A stretch of DNA of 64,000 nucleotides from Nocardioides sp. SLBN-35. GTDB taxonomy: Bacteria > Actinomycetota > Actinomycetes > Propionibacteriales > Nocardioidaceae. The position numbers were made by a program, and so were the translations under genes. Below the pieces are notes generated by a model that saw only the letters and a program-made list of their open reading frames with translations, ran no database searches and was not told where the DNA came from. Positions 41,643-54,185 of the stretch are shown in pieces (the stretch's first letter is position 1; each line of letters starts with the position of its first letter). The stretch covers positions 248,001 to 312,000 of the forward strand of contig NZ_VFNU01000001.1 in the NCBI RefSeq assembly GCF_006715725.1, in the 5' to 3' direction.

Positions 41643-42151
41643 TCAGGCGTCCTCGGCGAGGGTGATCTCGACGCCGCCGAGGAGGGCGGCGGACATGTTG
41701 TAGAGGAACGCGACGAGGGTGGCGGCGGCGGTGATCAGGACGACGTCGATGGCCGCGACGAGCATGGTGAAGCCCAGCACGCGGCTGGTGCCGACGTAGT
41801 CCTCGATCCGGAAGGAGGCGACGTCCTCGCCGCCGATGCCCTCCTGGATCGTGGAGTTGATCGAGTCCCACACGCCGGCGGCGCCGAGGACCTGCCACAC
41901 CATCGCGACCGACACGACGGTGACGACGGCGAAGGCGATGGACAGCAGGAACGACGTCTTCATGACCGACCAGGGGTCGACCCGGGTCAGGCGCAGGCGG
42001 GCGCGGCGCGGCGCGCGACCGCGTGCCGCCCCCGCACCAGGTACGGCGCCCGGCACAGCCGGCGGGAGCGGCCCGGGCGCCGAGGGCGGGCCGGAAGGGC
42101 GGCCGGCGGCGGCCGGCGGGCGCACCACGGTGTCCTCGACGCGCTCGGTCA

Positions 42152-42152
<1 letters not shown>
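41643..42152 (-). CDS. DUF3566 membrane protein
   Basis: A 169-residue protein with a Pro/Ala/Arg-rich cytoplasmic N-terminus, two membrane helices ('SFLLSIAFAVVTVVSVAMVW' and 'LGFTMLVAAIDVVLITAAATLVAFLYN') and the DUF3566 motif 'RVDPWSVMKTSFLLS'. The family follows gyrA throughout Actinobacteria; its role is not established, though a DivIVA/cell-pole link has been suggested for some members. The start ATG shares one base with the gyrA stop. Confidence 0.9.
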
Positions 42153-44815
<2,663 letters not shown>

Positions 44816-44883
44816 GATTGCTCTCTCTGAGTTGTTCTACGTCTGTCTAGGAAGATCGGTAGAGATCCGGATACATGGCCAGA

Positions 44884-44921
44884 GGTCTCGAGACGGTCGC
44901 TGCGCGACCTCCTCGACCACC
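44884..44921. repeat. REP-like intergenic element, copy 2 (gyrB-gyrA gap)
   Basis: Contains GGTCTCGAGACGG, itself palindromic around CTCGAG, then GGTCG-CTGCG-CGACC, a hairpin with a five-base stem, then CTCCTCGACCACC. It is closely similar to 41600-41637. The structure could act as a processing site or attenuator between gyrB and gyrA. Confidence 0.55.
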
Positions 44922-44923
44922 GA

Positions 44924-47047
44924 CTAGATATCGAGGAATCGGACGTCCTTGGCGTTGCGCTGGATGAAGGAGCGGCGCTGCTCGACGTCCTCGCCCATCA
45001 GGATCGAGAAGATCTCGTCGGCCTGCGCCGCGTCCTCCAGGGTGACCTGCAGCAGCACCCGCTGGTCGGGGTCGAGCGTGGTCTCCCACAGCTCGTCGGC
45101 GTTCATCTCGCCGAGACCCTTGTAGCGCTGGATCGGCGCGTCCTTGGGCAGCTTCTTGCCCTGCTCGAGGCCGTCGCGCATGACCGCGTCGCGCTCGGCG
45201 TCGGAGTAGACGAACTCGTGCTCGTGGGGCTTGTTCCACTTGATCCGGTACAGCGGCGGCTGGGCGAGGTAGACGTGGCCGGCGTCGATGAGCGGACGCA
45301 TGAACCGGAACAGCAGGGTGAGCAGCAGGGTGTTGATGTGGTGACCGTCGACGTCGGCGTCGGCCATCAGCACGATCTTGTGGTAGCGCAGCTTGTCGAG
45401 GTCGAACTCCTCGTGGACGCCCGTGCCGAGCGCCGAGATGATCGCCTGGACCTCCTGGTTGGCCAGCACCTTGTCGATGCGCGCCTTCTCGACGTTGAGG
45501 ATCTTTCCGCGGATCGGGAGGATCGCCTGGATCCGGTTCTCGCGGCCCATGACCGCCGAGCCGCCCGCCGAGTCGCCCTCGACGATGAAGACCTCGCACT
45601 CCTCCGGGTTGCGCGAGCTGCAGTCGCGCAGCTTGCCGGGCAGACCGCCGCCGCCGAGGAGGCCCTTGCGGTTGCGGGCCAGGTCGCGGGCCTTGCGGGC
45701 CGCGATCCGGGCGGTCGCGGCCGCCTGCGCCTTGCGGATGACTTCCTTGCCCTCGTTGGGGTTCTGCTCCAGCCACGCGCCGAGCTGGTCGTTGACGACC
45801 GACTGGACGAAGCCCTTGGCCTCGGTGTTGCCGAGCTTGGCCTTGGTCTGGCCCTCGAACTGCGGGTTGGAGATCTTCAGGCTGATGATCGCGGTGAGAC
45901 CCTCGCGGATGTCGTCGCCGGTGAGCCGGTCCTCCTTCTTCTTGATCAGGCCCCACTCCTCGCCCCACCGGTTGATCAGCGAGGTGAGCGCGGCGCGGAA
46001 GCCCTCCTCGTGGGTGCCGCCCTCGGGGGTGTTGATCGTGTTGGCGAAGGTGTGGACCGACTCGTTGTAGGACGACACCTGCCACTGCATGGCGAGCTCG
46101 AGGCTCATCGGGTTGGGGACGTCGTCGCCCGTGTCGGCCTCGGCCGCGATGATCGAGCTGACGGTGGTCTTGTTGCGGTTGAGGAAGTCGACGTAGTCGG
46201 CCAGGCCGCGCTCGTACTGGAAGACCTGCTCGAGCGCCTTGTGCCCGTCGACGTCGACCGCGTGCACCGCGCCAGATGTTGCAGTGGCGGTCGCGGCGGC
46301 GTCGCCATCGGACACAGCGCCGTCCTCGACCGCGTCGGCGAGCTCCTCGGCCTTGGGGCGGGCGTCGCGCAGCTCGATCCGCAGGCCCTTGTTGAGGAAG
46401 GCCATCTCGCGGAACCGGGTCGAGATCGTCTCGAGGTTGTAGTCGGTGGTCTCGAAGATCTCCGACGAGGCGGACCAGGTCACCGTCGTACCGGTGCGCT
46501 CGCCGTCCTCGAGCGGTCGGACCTGGCGCAGGTCGAAGTCGGGGACGCCGAGCGAGAAGTCCTGCTCCCACAGGTAGCCGCGGTTCTTGATCTCCAGGCG
46601 CAGGCTCGTGGAGAGCGCGTTGACGACCGAGGAGCCGACACCGTGGAGGCCACCGGAGACCTTGTAGCCACCGCCGCCGAACTTTCCGCCGGCGTGCAGG
46701 ACGGTGAGGGCCAGGGTCGCGGCCGGCACCTCCTGGCCCGGCGCGGTGTCGGTCGGGATGCCGCGACCGTTGTCGGAGACGCTGACCGAGCCGTCGGGGT
46801 TGAGCGTGACCTTGATCGTGTCGCAGTAGCCGGCGAGCGCCTCGTCCACCGCGTTGTCGACGATCTCCCAGATCAGGTGGTGCAGACCGCGCTCACCGGT
46901 GGAGCCGATGTACATGCCGGGACGCTTGCGGACCGCCTCGAGGCCCTCGAGGACCTGGATCGCCGAGGCGTCGTAGTCGCCCGACGTCGCGGGGACCTGG
47001 GGCTCGACCTCGGGGGACTGGTCGTCAGTGGACACGCGGGACCTCAT
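44924..47047 (-). CDS. gyrB: DNA gyrase subunit B
   Basis: A 707-residue ATPase subunit. The GHKL motifs '[13 protein letters not shown]', '[10 protein letters not shown]' and '[14 protein letters not shown]' bind ATP; the Toprim domain shows '[14 protein letters not shown]' and '[11 protein letters not shown]'; the C-terminus has '[17 protein letters not shown]'. Between residues 240 and 275 there is a low-complexity acidic, Ala/Thr-rich insert (around '[13 protein letters not shown]') in the transducer region. The ATG at 47047 is followed by an in-frame GTG four codons later that is an equally plausible start. Confidence 0.98.
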   Translation of the reverse strand: MRSRVSTDDQSPEVEPQVPATSGDYDASAIQVLEGLEAVRKRPGMYIGSTGERGLHHLIWEIVDNAVDEALAGYCDTIKVTLNPDGSVSVSDNGRGIPTDTAPGQEVPAATLALTVLHAGGKFGGGGYKVSGGLHGVGSSVVNALSTSLRLEIKNRGYLWEQDFSLGVPDFDLRQVRPLEDGERTGTTVTWSASSEIFETTDYNLETISTRFREMAFLNKGLRIELRDARPKAEELADAVEDGAVSDGDAAATATATSGAVHAVDVDGHKALEQVFQYERGLADYVDFLNRNKTTVSSIIAAEADTGDDVPNPMSLELAMQWQVSSYNESVHTFANTINTPEGGTHEEGFRAALTSLINRWGEEWGLIKKKEDRLTGDDIREGLTAIISLKISNPQFEGQTKAKLGNTEAKGFVQSVVNDQLGAWLEQNPNEGKEVIRKAQAAATARIAARKARDLARNRKGLLGGGGLPGKLRDCSSRNPEECEVFIVEGDSAGGSAVMGRENRIQAILPIRGKILNVEKARIDKVLANQEVQAIISALGTGVHEEFDLDKLRYHKIVLMADADVDGHHINTLLLTLLFRFMRPLIDAGHVYLAQPPLYRIKWNKPHEHEFVYSDAERDAVMRDGLEQGKKLPKDAPIQRYKGLGEMNADELWETTLDPDQRVLLQVTLEDAAQADEIFSILMGEDVEQRRSFIQRNAKDVRFLDI

Positions 47048-47144
47048 TCACTTTGGTCGTACGGGGCACGCCGGGCCGACATTTGTCGAAGGCATGGCGA
47101 AGGCCGAGTCAGGCGTCCCGAGACGCGTTCCCGGCCGATAACCC

Positions 47145-47150
47145 ATTCTA
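47145..47150 (-). promoter_or_regulatory. Possible -10 hexamer of the gyrB promoter
   Basis: TAGAAT on the minus strand, about 97 bases above the gyrB start, fits the actinobacterial TANNNT -10 pattern. No convincing -35 is seen. The 247-base gap between gyrB and dciA otherwise shows only short palindromes such as CTGAGGGCCTCAG at 47155-47167. Confidence 0.35.
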
Positions 47151-47294
47151 GCCTTCTGAGGGCCTCAGGACACGCGTGGCGGCGCGGTCAGGGGACAACG
47201 GCGGGTGAAATGTGGCCGCAGACGGCCCAGAAACGGGTCTCGGAGCGCCGAACGGGGGTGTCGCTGAGCCCCGGTACGACGCCCGGGCTCCCGA

Positions 47295-47855
47295 TCAGCC
47301 GTAGGTGTCGCGCGGGCCGCGGCTGCCGGGGGCCTTGCGGCGCCCGTGCTTCCAGCTCGGCGCGTGCGGCCCGAGCACCTCGACGACGGTGACCGTGCCG
47401 GCGCCCAGCTCCTCGTTGAGCCGCCGGACGACGGTGGCGGCGAGCAGCTTGAGCTGGGTGGCCCAGGCGGTCGAGTCGGTGCGGACCACGAGGGTGCCGT
47501 CGGTGAGCGACTCGGGCGTGCTGTGGGCGCCGATCTCCGGGCCGACGATCTCGGCCCAACGGGCGAAGACGCCGCGCACCTGCAGGTCCAGGCCCCAGCC
47601 GCGGCCGTCGATGAGCCGGTCCACCTCGCTGCCCAGGCCCTGCGGGTCGCGGCCGTCGGGGTGGGCGCTGCTGAGCTGCGGCTCGTTGCGGTTGCCGCGC
47701 CGGCGGAAGCCGCCACCCTTGCCGGGGTTGACCCGCGGCAGCCGGCGCGCGGGCGTCGTACTGGACCCGGCGGTGCCGAGCATCTGGGCCCGGGCCAGGT
47801 CGAGCCCGTCGGGACGGTGCTCCTCCGGCAGCTCCTCCTCCGGCTCGTCAGCCAC
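47295..47855 (-). CDS. dciA: DciA-family (DUF721) replicative helicase loader
   Basis: A 186-residue protein. The conserved DUF721 domain occupies about residues 80-165 ('[20 protein letters not shown]', '[17 protein letters not shown]'), with a disordered basic N-terminus. DciA interacts with DnaB-type helicase and replaces DnaC in most bacteria. The GTG start overlaps the recF stop by eight bases, in the standard recF-dciA-gyrB order. Confidence 0.88.
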   Translation of the reverse strand: MADEPEEELPEEHRPDGLDLARAQMLGTAGSSTTPARRLPRVNPGKGGGFRRRGNRNEPQLSSAHPDGRDPQGLGSEVDRLIDGRGWGLDLQVRGVFARWAEIVGPEIGAHSTPESLTDGTLVVRTDSTAWATQLKLLAATVVRRLNEELGAGTVTVVEVLGPHAPSWKHGRRKAPGSRGPRDTYG

Positions 47856-48969
47856 GGGTCACCTCCCCCGCCGCGACGTGGAAGGTCGCCCCCGCCAGCT
47901 CCTCCGGTACGTCGGCCGGCACCGCCGCGGTGACCAGGACCTGCTCGGCGCCCGCCACCAGCCCGGCCAGCTGCACCCGGCGCTCGGCGTCGAGCTCTGC
48001 GAAGACGTCGTCGAGGATGAGGATCGGGTCGTCGCCGTCGGCCCGCAGCAGGTCGTACGACGCCAGCCGCAGCGCCAGCGCGAACGACCACGACTCCCCG
48101 TGACTGGCGTAGCCACGCACGGGCAGCCGCTGCTCGTCGCCCGGGCCGAGGGTGAGCAGCAGGTCGTCGCGGTGCGGCCCGACCAGGGTCACGCCGCGGC
48201 CGATCTCGTCGGCCTGGCGCCGGGCGAGCTCGGCGCGGAACGCGTCCTGGGTCGGCTCGGGCACGGTCGGCTCGTAGGCGATCCGGGCGTCGTCGCGCGA
48301 CGCGCCGCGGGCGACGGCCTCGTAGGCCTTCCCGACGTACGGCGCCAGGTCGGCGCTCAGCGCGAGCCGAGCCGCGAGCAGCTCGGTGCCGGTCGCGACC
48401 AGGTGGTCGTCCCAGACCGCCAGCGTCGCCAGCGCGGCGTCGCGAGCCGAGCCGCGGGCGGCGTACAGGGTCTTGAGCAGGGTGTTGCGCTGCTTGAGGA
48501 CGCGCTCGTGGTCGGCGATCAGGCCGGCGTAGCGCGGCGTGCGGAGCACGAGCAGGTCGTCGAGGAAGCGGCGCCGGCCGCCCGGGTCGCCCTTGACCAG
48601 CGCGAGGTCCTCGGGGCTGAACACGACGGTGCGCACGATGCCGGCCAGCTCGCGCACCCGCGGCAGCGGCGAGCGGTTGATCCGCGCCCGGTTGGCCTTG
48701 CCGGGGTTGAGCTCGACCTCGAGCACCGCGGTGCGTCCTTCGCGGACCACGGCTGCGCGGATGATCGCCTGCCCGGCGCCGGCGCGGATCAGCGGGGCGT
48801 CGGTGGCGACCCGGTGCGAGGACAGGCGAGAGAGGTAGTCGACCGCCTCGACCAGGTTGGTCTTGCCCTGGCCGTTGCGCCCGACGAACGCCGTGACACC
48901 CGGTTCGAGCTCGACGTCGACGTCGGCGTAGGACCGGAAGTCGTGCAGGCTCAGCCGTGCGACATGCAT
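47848..48969 (-). CDS. recF: DNA replication and repair protein RecF
   Basis: An SMC-like ATPase of 373 residues that loads RecA at gaps. Walker A is '[14 protein letters not shown]', the ABC signature is in '[19 protein letters not shown]', and Walker B is '[12 protein letters not shown]'. The N-terminal '[20 protein letters not shown]' is typical. I use the ATG at 48969; upstream codons lack similarity and approach the divergent TM2 gene. It overlaps dciA by eight bases. Confidence 0.96.
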   Translation of the reverse strand: MHVARLSLHDFRSYADVDVELEPGVTAFVGRNGQGKTNLVEAVDYLSRLSSHRVATDAPLIRAGAGQAIIRAAVVREGRTAVLEVELNPGKANRARINRSPLPRVRELAGIVRTVVFSPEDLALVKGDPGGRRRFLDDLLVLRTPRYAGLIADHERVLKQRNTLLKTLYAARGSARDAALATLAVWDDHLVATGTELLAARLALSADLAPYVGKAYEAVARGASRDDARIAYEPTVPEPTQDAFRAELARRQADEIGRGVTLVGPHRDDLLLTLGPGDEQRLPVRGYASHGESWSFALALRLASYDLLRADGDDPILILDDVFAELDAERRVQLAGLVAGAEQVLVTAAVPADVPEELAGATFHVAAGEVTRG

Positions 48970-49066
48970 GCCTCCACCTCCCTCGGGCCCCTCACGTGAC
49001 GATTCTCCCCCGAACGTGGCGCCGAAGGGGGTTTCGGCGGCGTCGCAAAACCCTAGGCTGACCCGC

Positions 49067-49552
49067 ATGACGCAACCACCCAACCCTCCCTACGGCGCTC
49101 CCGACCCCTACGGTCAGCAGCCGCCGCAGCAGCCCCCGGCGTACGGCTACGGCGCGCCCGGCGGCCAGCCGGCGTACGGCGCCCCGATGAACGGCCCGTT
49201 CTTCATCAACTACCTCGGCCAGGAGCAGGGCCCGATCGAGTTCGGGCAGCTCGCCCAGATGGCGGTCGCCGGCCAGCTCAAGGCGGACACCGCGGTGCGC
49301 ACCGCCGACAGCCAGCAGTACGTCCTCGCCAAGGACGTGCCCGGGCTGTTCTCCGACAAGGAGTGGGTGATGACGCTGATCTTCACCTGGCTCCTGGGCG
49401 GCCTCGGCATCGACCGGTTCTACCTGGGCTACACCGGCCTGGGCGTCGCCAAGCTGCTGACCTGCGGCGGCCTCGGCATCTGGTCGCTGATCGACGCCAT
49501 CCTGGTCACGCTGCGCAAGGTCCCCGACGCCCAGGGCCGTCCCCTGCGCTGA
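49067..49552 (+). CDS. GYF-like and TM2-domain membrane protein
   Basis: A 161-residue protein. A Pro/Gly/Tyr-rich N-terminus with YGAP-type repeats is followed by a GYF_2-like domain ('[18 protein letters not shown]'), then a TM2 domain with two helices ('[20 protein letters not shown]' and '[16 protein letters not shown]'). TM2 proteins often carry such disordered N-termini in Actinobacteria; the function is unknown. It interrupts the classical gnd-recF neighbourhood together with the next gene, whose ATG shares one base with its stop. Confidence 0.85.
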   Translation: MTQPPNPPYGAPDPYGQQPPQQPPAYGYGAPGGQPAYGAPMNGPFFINYLGQEQGPIEFGQLAQMAVAGQLKADTAVRTADSQQYVLAKDVPGLFSDKEWVMTLIFTWLLGGLGIDRFYLGYTGLGVAKLLTCGGLGIWSLIDAILVTLRKVPDAQGRPLR

Positions 49553-49962
49553 TGGCGACCACCCACGCGCCGGCGACCCGGCGGCTCGCGAGCTCCGAGC
49601 TCGTCGCGGCCGCCGGCGTCGTCGCGCTGGGCGTGAGCGCACTGCTCTCGCCCGACCACATCGAGGACGGGCCGGTCATCTGCCCGTTCCGCCGGGTCAC
49701 CGGACTGCCCTGCCCCGGCTGCGGGCTGACCCGCTCGTGGACCTATCTCGCACACGGCTGGTGGCAGGACTCGCTGCTCGCCCACCCGTTCGGGCCGCTG
49801 CTCGCGCTGGTCGTGCTCGGGCTGGCCGTCGCGGTGCTCCGCGCACGGCTACGACGGACGCCGGCCCCCTCGCTCGACCGGCTGGTCAAGCACCCCGTCT
49901 CGCTGGTGGTGCTGGCCGCCTGGCTCGGCTTCGCGCTCGTCCGGCTGGTCCTCGCGCTCTGA
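49552..49962 (+). CDS. DUF2752 membrane protein
   Basis: A 136-residue protein with three hydrophobic segments and the family motif 'CPFRRVTGLPCPGCGLTRSW', whose CPGCG cysteines may bind metal or form disulfides. DUF2752 proteins often accompany TM2-domain proteins, as here; the roles are unknown. Confidence 0.85.
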   Translation: MATTHAPATRRLASSELVAAAGVVALGVSALLSPDHIEDGPVICPFRRVTGLPCPGCGLTRSWTYLAHGWWQDSLLAHPFGPLLALVVLGLAVAVLRARLRRTPAPSLDRLVKHPVSLVVLAAWLGFALVRLVLAL

Positions 49963-49972
49963 CCCTTCTCGG

Positions 49973-50029
49973 CGCAACTACCGAATTCGTCGCGAATCAC
50001 CCCGCGCGACGACGAATTCGGTAGTTGCG
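49973..50029. terminator. Perfect 20-bp inverted repeat between convergent genes
   Basis: Arms 49973-49992 and 50010-50029 are exactly complementary (core CGAATTCG) with a 17-base loop. It follows DUF2752 and precedes the end of gnd, so it can terminate both. Its low-GC core is unusual for this genome. Confidence 0.75.
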
Positions 50030-50047
50030 ACGTAGCCCGAGCAGCCC

Positions 50048-50956
50048 TCAGGACGTCGGGTTGGCCTCGCCGCCCGGCGGCGGCTCGGTGTGCACGGCGT
50101 GCCCGCCGAACTGGTTGCGCATCGCCGCGATCGCCTTCATCGCCGGGCTGTCCTCCTGGCGCGAGGTGAACCGCGCGAACAGCGACGAGGCGATCACGTG
50201 CATCGGCACCGCGTTGTCGATCGCCGCCTGGACCGTCCAGCGGCCCTCACCCGAGTCGTCGGCGTACCCGCGCAGCTGGTCGAGATGCTCGTCGTCCTCG
50301 ATGGCCTCGGTCAGCAGGTCGAGCAGCCAGGACCGGATCACGGTGCCGTGGCGCCACGACTCGAAGATCGCGGGCACGTTCTCGACGATGTCGACCTTCT
50401 CGAGCAGCTCCCAGCCCTCGGCATAGGCCTGCATCATGGCGTACTCGATGCCGTTGTGGACCATCTTGGCGAAGTGCCCGGCGCCCGGCGTCGGGCCGGC
50501 GTGGACCGCCCCGCCCTCCTCGGGCTTGAGCGCGTCGAAGGCCGGCTGGACCTTCTCGATGTCGGAGGCGGCACCGCCGTACATGAGGGCGTAGCCGTTC
50601 TCGAGCCCCCAGACGCCGCCGGAGACGCCGCAGTCGACGAAGCCGATGCCCTTCTCGGCCAGCGAGGCGGCGTTGATCGCGTCGTCGGTGTACTTGGAGT
50701 TGCCGCCGTCGACGACCAGGTCACCCTCGCCGAGCAGCTCCTTGAGCTCGGCGATCGTGGAGCGGGTCGGGTCGCCGGCCGGCACCATCACCCAGACCAC
50801 CTTGGGGGTGGGCAGTGCCTCGACCATCGCGGCCAGGCTCTCGACATCGGCCAGGTCCGGGTTGCGGTCGTAGCCGACCACCGTGTGGCCGGCGTCGCGC
50901 AACCGGGTGCGCATGTTGCCGCCCATCTTTCCGAGTCCGACGAGTCCGATGTGCAC
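50048..50956 (-). CDS. gnd: 6-phosphogluconate dehydrogenase, decarboxylating (short form)
   Basis: A 302-residue enzyme of the pentose phosphate pathway making ribulose 5-phosphate and NAD(P)H. The Rossmann start 'MHIGLVGLGKMGGNMRTRL', the substrate motif 'FVDCGVSGGVWGLENGYALM' and the catalytic Lys in 'GHFAKMVHNGIEYAMMQAYAEG' are present. The short form (about 300 residues against 470) is common in Actinobacteria, where gnd lies between dnaN and recF. It starts 38 bases below the dnaN stop. Confidence 0.93.
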   Translation of the reverse strand: MHIGLVGLGKMGGNMRTRLRDAGHTVVGYDRNPDLADVESLAAMVEALPTPKVVWVMVPAGDPTRSTIAELKELLGEGDLVVDGGNSKYTDDAINAASLAEKGIGFVDCGVSGGVWGLENGYALMYGGAASDIEKVQPAFDALKPEEGGAVHAGPTPGAGHFAKMVHNGIEYAMMQAYAEGWELLEKVDIVENVPAIFESWRHGTVIRSWLLDLLTEAIEDDEHLDQLRGYADDSGEGRWTVQAAIDNAVPMHVIASSLFARFTSRQEDSPAMKAIAAMRNQFGGHAVHTEPPPGGEANPTS

Positions 50957-50994
50957 AGCGGTTCTCCCTCCGGTTGGCGGTGCGGCGTGGTCGG

Positions 50995-52140
50995 TCAGCT
51001 GAGCAGGCGGCGCGGCATCAGCAGGTAGCGGAACGACCCGCCGTCCTCCGCGTCGCTCTCGTCGCCGGTGCCGCTGATGACGACCGGCTTCGACGGCTGG
51101 GTGAAGGCGAGCTCCACGACGGCCTGGTCGATCGCGCCCAGGCCGTCGAGCAGGAAGGTCGGGTTGAAGCCGGTGACCAGGTCGTCGCCCTCGATCTCCG
51201 CGGAGACCGACTCCGAGGCCTGGGCGTCGTCGCCGGAGCCGGCGTCGAGGACCAGCGACCCGTCGCGGAAGCTCAGCTGGACCGCGGTGTTGCGGTCGGC
51301 GACGAGCGAGACGCGCTTGACCGACTCGATCAGCTCCTGGCGGTCGATCTTCGCCACGGTCAGCTTCTCGTTGGGGAACAGGCTGCGGACCTTGGGGAAC
51401 TCGCCGTCGAGCAGGCGGGTGGTGGTGCGTCGTACGCCGCCGGGGCCGGTGCCCTCGAAGCCGATGATGCCGTCGCCCGAGCCGGACGCGGACAGCGCGA
51501 TGGTCACCTCGGGACCGGCGGTCAGCGACTTGGCGGTGTCGCCGAGCACCTTCGCCGGCACGAGCGCGGCGAGCGTCGCGTCAGGAGTGCCGGGGTTCCA
51601 CGCCAGCTCGCGCTGCGAGAGGCGGAATCGGTCGGTCGCGAGGAGCGCGATCGTGGACCCCTCGATCTCGAGGCGGACACCGGTGAGGACGGGCAGCATG
51701 TCGTCGCGGCCGGCGGCGGTGACCGCCTGGGCGACGGCGTGGGCGAAGGCGTCGCTGGAGACGGTGCCGGTCGCGGCCGGCATGTCCGGGATCGTCGGGT
51801 AGTCCTCGACCGGCAGCGTCTGCAGGGAGAACCGCGACGAGCCGCAGGTCAGCGAGACCCGGGCGCCGTCGAGCACCAGGTCGACGGGCTTGTTGGGCAG
51901 GCTGCGGCAGATGTCGGCGAGCAGGCGGCCGCTGACCAGCGCCTTGCCCTCGTCGCTCACCTCGGCGGCGAGGGTCGCACGTGCGGAGGTCTCGTAGTCG
52001 AACGTCGAGAGCACCAGGCCGTCGTTGCCCGCCTCGATGAGGAGTCCCGCGAGCACGGGCGCGCTGGGCCGGACGGGCAGGCTGCGCGCAGCCCAGGCGA
52101 CGGCGTCGGCGAGGACGTCGCGGTCGACACGGAACTTCAC
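50995..52140 (-). CDS. dnaN: DNA polymerase III beta sliding clamp
   Basis: A 381-residue clamp built of three similar domains; 'FLLDGLGAIDQAVVELAF' and the C-terminal 'YLLMPRRL' are typical of the final domain and of the pocket that binds clamp-interacting peptides. The GTG at 52140, preceded by a GAGAGG site, matches the family N-terminus 'VKFRVDRDVLADAVAWAARSL'. It lies downstream of dnaA across the presumed origin. Confidence 0.97.
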   Translation of the reverse strand: MKFRVDRDVLADAVAWAARSLPVRPSAPVLAGLLIEAGNDGLVLSTFDYETSARATLAAEVSDEGKALVSGRLLADICRSLPNKPVDLVLDGARVSLTCGSSRFSLQTLPVEDYPTIPDMPAATGTVSSDAFAHAVAQAVTAAGRDDMLPVLTGVRLEIEGSTIALLATDRFRLSQRELAWNPGTPDATLAALVPAKVLGDTAKSLTAGPEVTIALSASGSGDGIIGFEGTGPGGVRRTTTRLLDGEFPKVRSLFPNEKLTVAKIDRQELIESVKRVSLVADRNTAVQLSFRDGSLVLDAGSGDDAQASESVSAEIEGDDLVTGFNPTFLLDGLGAIDQAVVELAFTQPSKPVVISGTGDESDAEDGGSFRYLLMPRRLLS

Positions 52141-52491
52141 GTCGTCGTACCTCTCACGTGGTGGGTGGGAGTTGCATCCTGCCACGTCGTCCCTGAGGTC
52201 GGGACGGCGAGGGAACGATCAGGCATTGATCCACAGATCGGAGGTCCGGAGGAGTTCCGGCGATCGAGGTCCGCATGTAGTCACGGAGTGGTCATAGCGG
52301 TGGTGGAAACTGTGGAGAACCCACGTTTCCGCAGGTGAGCGGCCAGATGTCCGGTGGATGACGGCTGTGGACGGAGTCGGGAATCACAAGAAGCGATGTG
52401 CACCGAGGGGCCCGTTGTGGAGTCCCGCGTAGGTGCCTCCACGGAATCCTCCCCGTGTAGTTCTCACAATTCCGCAGGTCTTCTCCACAGG

Positions 52492-52519
52492 GAGTTTCAC
52501 CGGCCGGCCGGTGAAACTC
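52492..52519. repeat. Perfect 28-bp palindrome near the end of dnaA
   Basis: Two 14-base arms meet at GGCC|GGCC, reading GAGTTTCACCGGCC and its complement. It directly abuts the dnaA terminator hairpin, so two structures stand in tandem. Confidence 0.75.
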
Positions 52520-52553
52520 GTGCTTGGACGAGGAAACTTCATCGTCCAAGCAC
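52520..52553 (-). terminator. dnaA terminator hairpin
   Basis: Twelve-base arms GTGCTTGGACGA and TCGTCCAAGCAC with a ten-base loop, 24 bases after the dnaA stop codon. Confidence 0.75.
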
Positions 52554-52577
52554 CAGTTTTGTCAGCCGGTCTCGCCC

Positions 52578-54185
52578 TCAGCCCTGGCGGGCCTGCATCT
52601 TCACCCGGTTGGTCAGCTCGCTGACCTGGTTGAAGACGGCCCGGCGCTCACCGAGGAGCTGGTTGATCTTCCGCTCGGCGTACATCACCGTCGTGTGGTC
52701 GCGGTTGCCGAACTGGGCGCCGATCTTGGGCAGCGACAGTCCGGTGAGCTCGCGGCACAGGTACATCGCGATCTGCCGGGCCATCACCAGGTGGCGACCG
52801 CGGCTGGGGCCGGTGAGCTCGTCGATGGAGAGCCCGAAGTACGCCGCGGTCTGCGCGATGATGAGCGAGGCGGTGATCTCGGGCTCGCCGCCCTCGGGGA
52901 TCAGGTCCTTGAGCACGATCTCGGCCAGCGTCATGTCGACGTCTTGGCGGTTGAGGTTGGCGAACGCCGTGACCCGGATCAGGGCGCCCTCGAGCTCACG
53001 GATGTTGGTCTGGATCTTCGAGGCGATGAACTCGAGCACGTCGGAGGGCGCCGTGAGGCGGTCCATCGCGGCCTTCTTGCGCAGGATCGCGATCCGGGTC
53101 TCGAGGTCCGGCGGCTGCACGTCGGTGATCAGGCCCCACTCGAACCGGTTGCGCAACCGGTCCTCGAGCGCCTCGAGCCGCTTGGGAGGGCGGTCGGAGG
53201 TCAGCACGATCTGCTTGTTGGCGTTGTGGAGCGTGTTGAAGGTGTGGAAGAACTCCTCCTGGGTCTGGGTCTTGCCCTCCAGGAACTGGATGTCGTCGAT
53301 CAGCAGCACGTCGATGTCGCGGTACTTCCGCTTGAACCGGTCCTGCCGGTCGTCGCGGATCGCGTTGATGAACTCGTTGGTGAACTCCTCGCTGGAGACG
53401 TAGCGCACCTTGGAGCCGGCGTAGATGGTGCGGACGTAGTGGCCGATCGCGTGGAGCAGGTGGGTCTTGCCGAGACCGGACTCGCCGTAGACCAGCAGCG
53501 GGTTGTAGCTACGGCCCGGCGCCTCGCTGACCGCGACCGCGGCCGCGTGGGGGAACCGGTTGGACGAGCCGATGACGAAGGTCTCGAAGGTGTACTTGGG
53601 GTTGAGGCGCGACTCGCCGCTCGGTGTCGCGGGCGCCATGCTCGGTGCCGGCATGCCACCGAGGTCGGGCGCGGGTCCATTTGTCGACATATCGACAGAT
53701 CCACTTGTCGACATGGCGCCAAGTCGATCTCGCGGCTCGGCCGGCGGGACGTCCTCGCGCGGGCGCTCGTACGCGGGCGCGGTGTCGAAGGACTCGTAGG
53801 TGGTCGGCTCGCCGTAGGACGGGCCGTCGTCGTACGGCGAGGGGGTGGCCGGCTCCTGCCCGAGCTCGCGGCGCAGCGAGCTGTCGACGGTGACCGCGAG
53901 CTGGACGTCGTGGCCGAAGCGCTCGGTCAGCGCGTCCTCGAGCTCGCCGCGCAGGCGACCTTCGAGGCGCTTGCGGGTGAAGTCGTCGGGGACGGCGACG
54001 ATCGCGGTGGTGCCGTGCAGGGTCACCGGGCGGCTGGCCTGCAGCCACGCACGCTGGTGGGTCTGCAGCTCGCCGACGACCGTCGTCCACTCCTGGACCA
54101 GACGTGCCGTCGCGGGATCGACGGGGGGGATGTCCGGGGCGGGGCTGGTGGTCTCGTCCTGGGGCTGATCCGGGTTGCCGGTCAC
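52578..54185 (-). CDS. dnaA: Chromosomal replication initiator DnaA
   Basis: A 535-residue initiator. Domain I covers about residues 20-110; domain II is a long acidic linker (about 110-205) containing a short duplicated unit starting MST; domain III is the AAA+ ATPase with Walker A '[13 protein letters not shown]' and Walker B '[11 protein letters not shown]'; domain IV has the DNA-binding signature '[15 protein letters not shown]'. The GTG at 54185 has a GAGAGGGA site and gives a normal N-terminus. Nearby DnaA boxes upstream suggest autoregulation. Confidence 0.97.
   Translation of the reverse strand: MTGNPDQPQDETTSPAPDIPPVDPATARLVQEWTTVVGELQTHQRAWLQASRPVTLHGTTAIVAVPDDFTRKRLEGRLRGELEDALTERFGHDVQLAVTVDSSLRRELGQEPATPSPYDDGPSYGEPTTYESFDTAPAYERPREDVPPAEPRDRLGAMSTSGSVDMSTNGPAPDLGGMPAPSMAPATPSGESRLNPKYTFETFVIGSSNRFPHAAAVAVSEAPGRSYNPLLVYGESGLGKTHLLHAIGHYVRTIYAGSKVRYVSSEEFTNEFINAIRDDRQDRFKRKYRDIDVLLIDDIQFLEGKTQTQEEFFHTFNTLHNANKQIVLTSDRPPKRLEALEDRLRNRFEWGLITDVQPPDLETRIAILRKKAAMDRLTAPSDVLEFIASKIQTNIRELEGALIRVTAFANLNRQDVDMTLAEIVLKDLIPEGGEPEITASLIIAQTAAYFGLSIDELTGPSRGRHLVMARQIAMYLCRELTGLSLPKIGAQFGNRDHTTVMYAERKINQLLGERRAVFNQVSELTNRVKMQARQG

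Larger units (their letters stand above)
52141..52577. other. Candidate oriC region between dnaA and dnaN
   Basis: A 437-base gap in the canonical actinobacterial origin position. I see degenerate DnaA-box-like 9-mers on both strands: TGATCCACA at 52227-52235, and the reverse complements of TTCTCCACA (52311-52319), CCGTCCACA (52366-52374) and GACTCCACA (52416-52424), plus TTCTCCACA at 52481-52489. None matches TTGTCCACA or TTATCCACA exactly. A palindrome and a terminator hairpin fill the dnaA-proximal end. No gene is supported in the gap. Confidence 0.55.

Noticed and set aside
52292..52565. Short open frames in both directions in the dnaA-dnaN gap encoding similar SSSKH peptides
   Set aside because: They arise from the palindromes there, which translate to related peptides on either strand. 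No ribosome-binding site or family.
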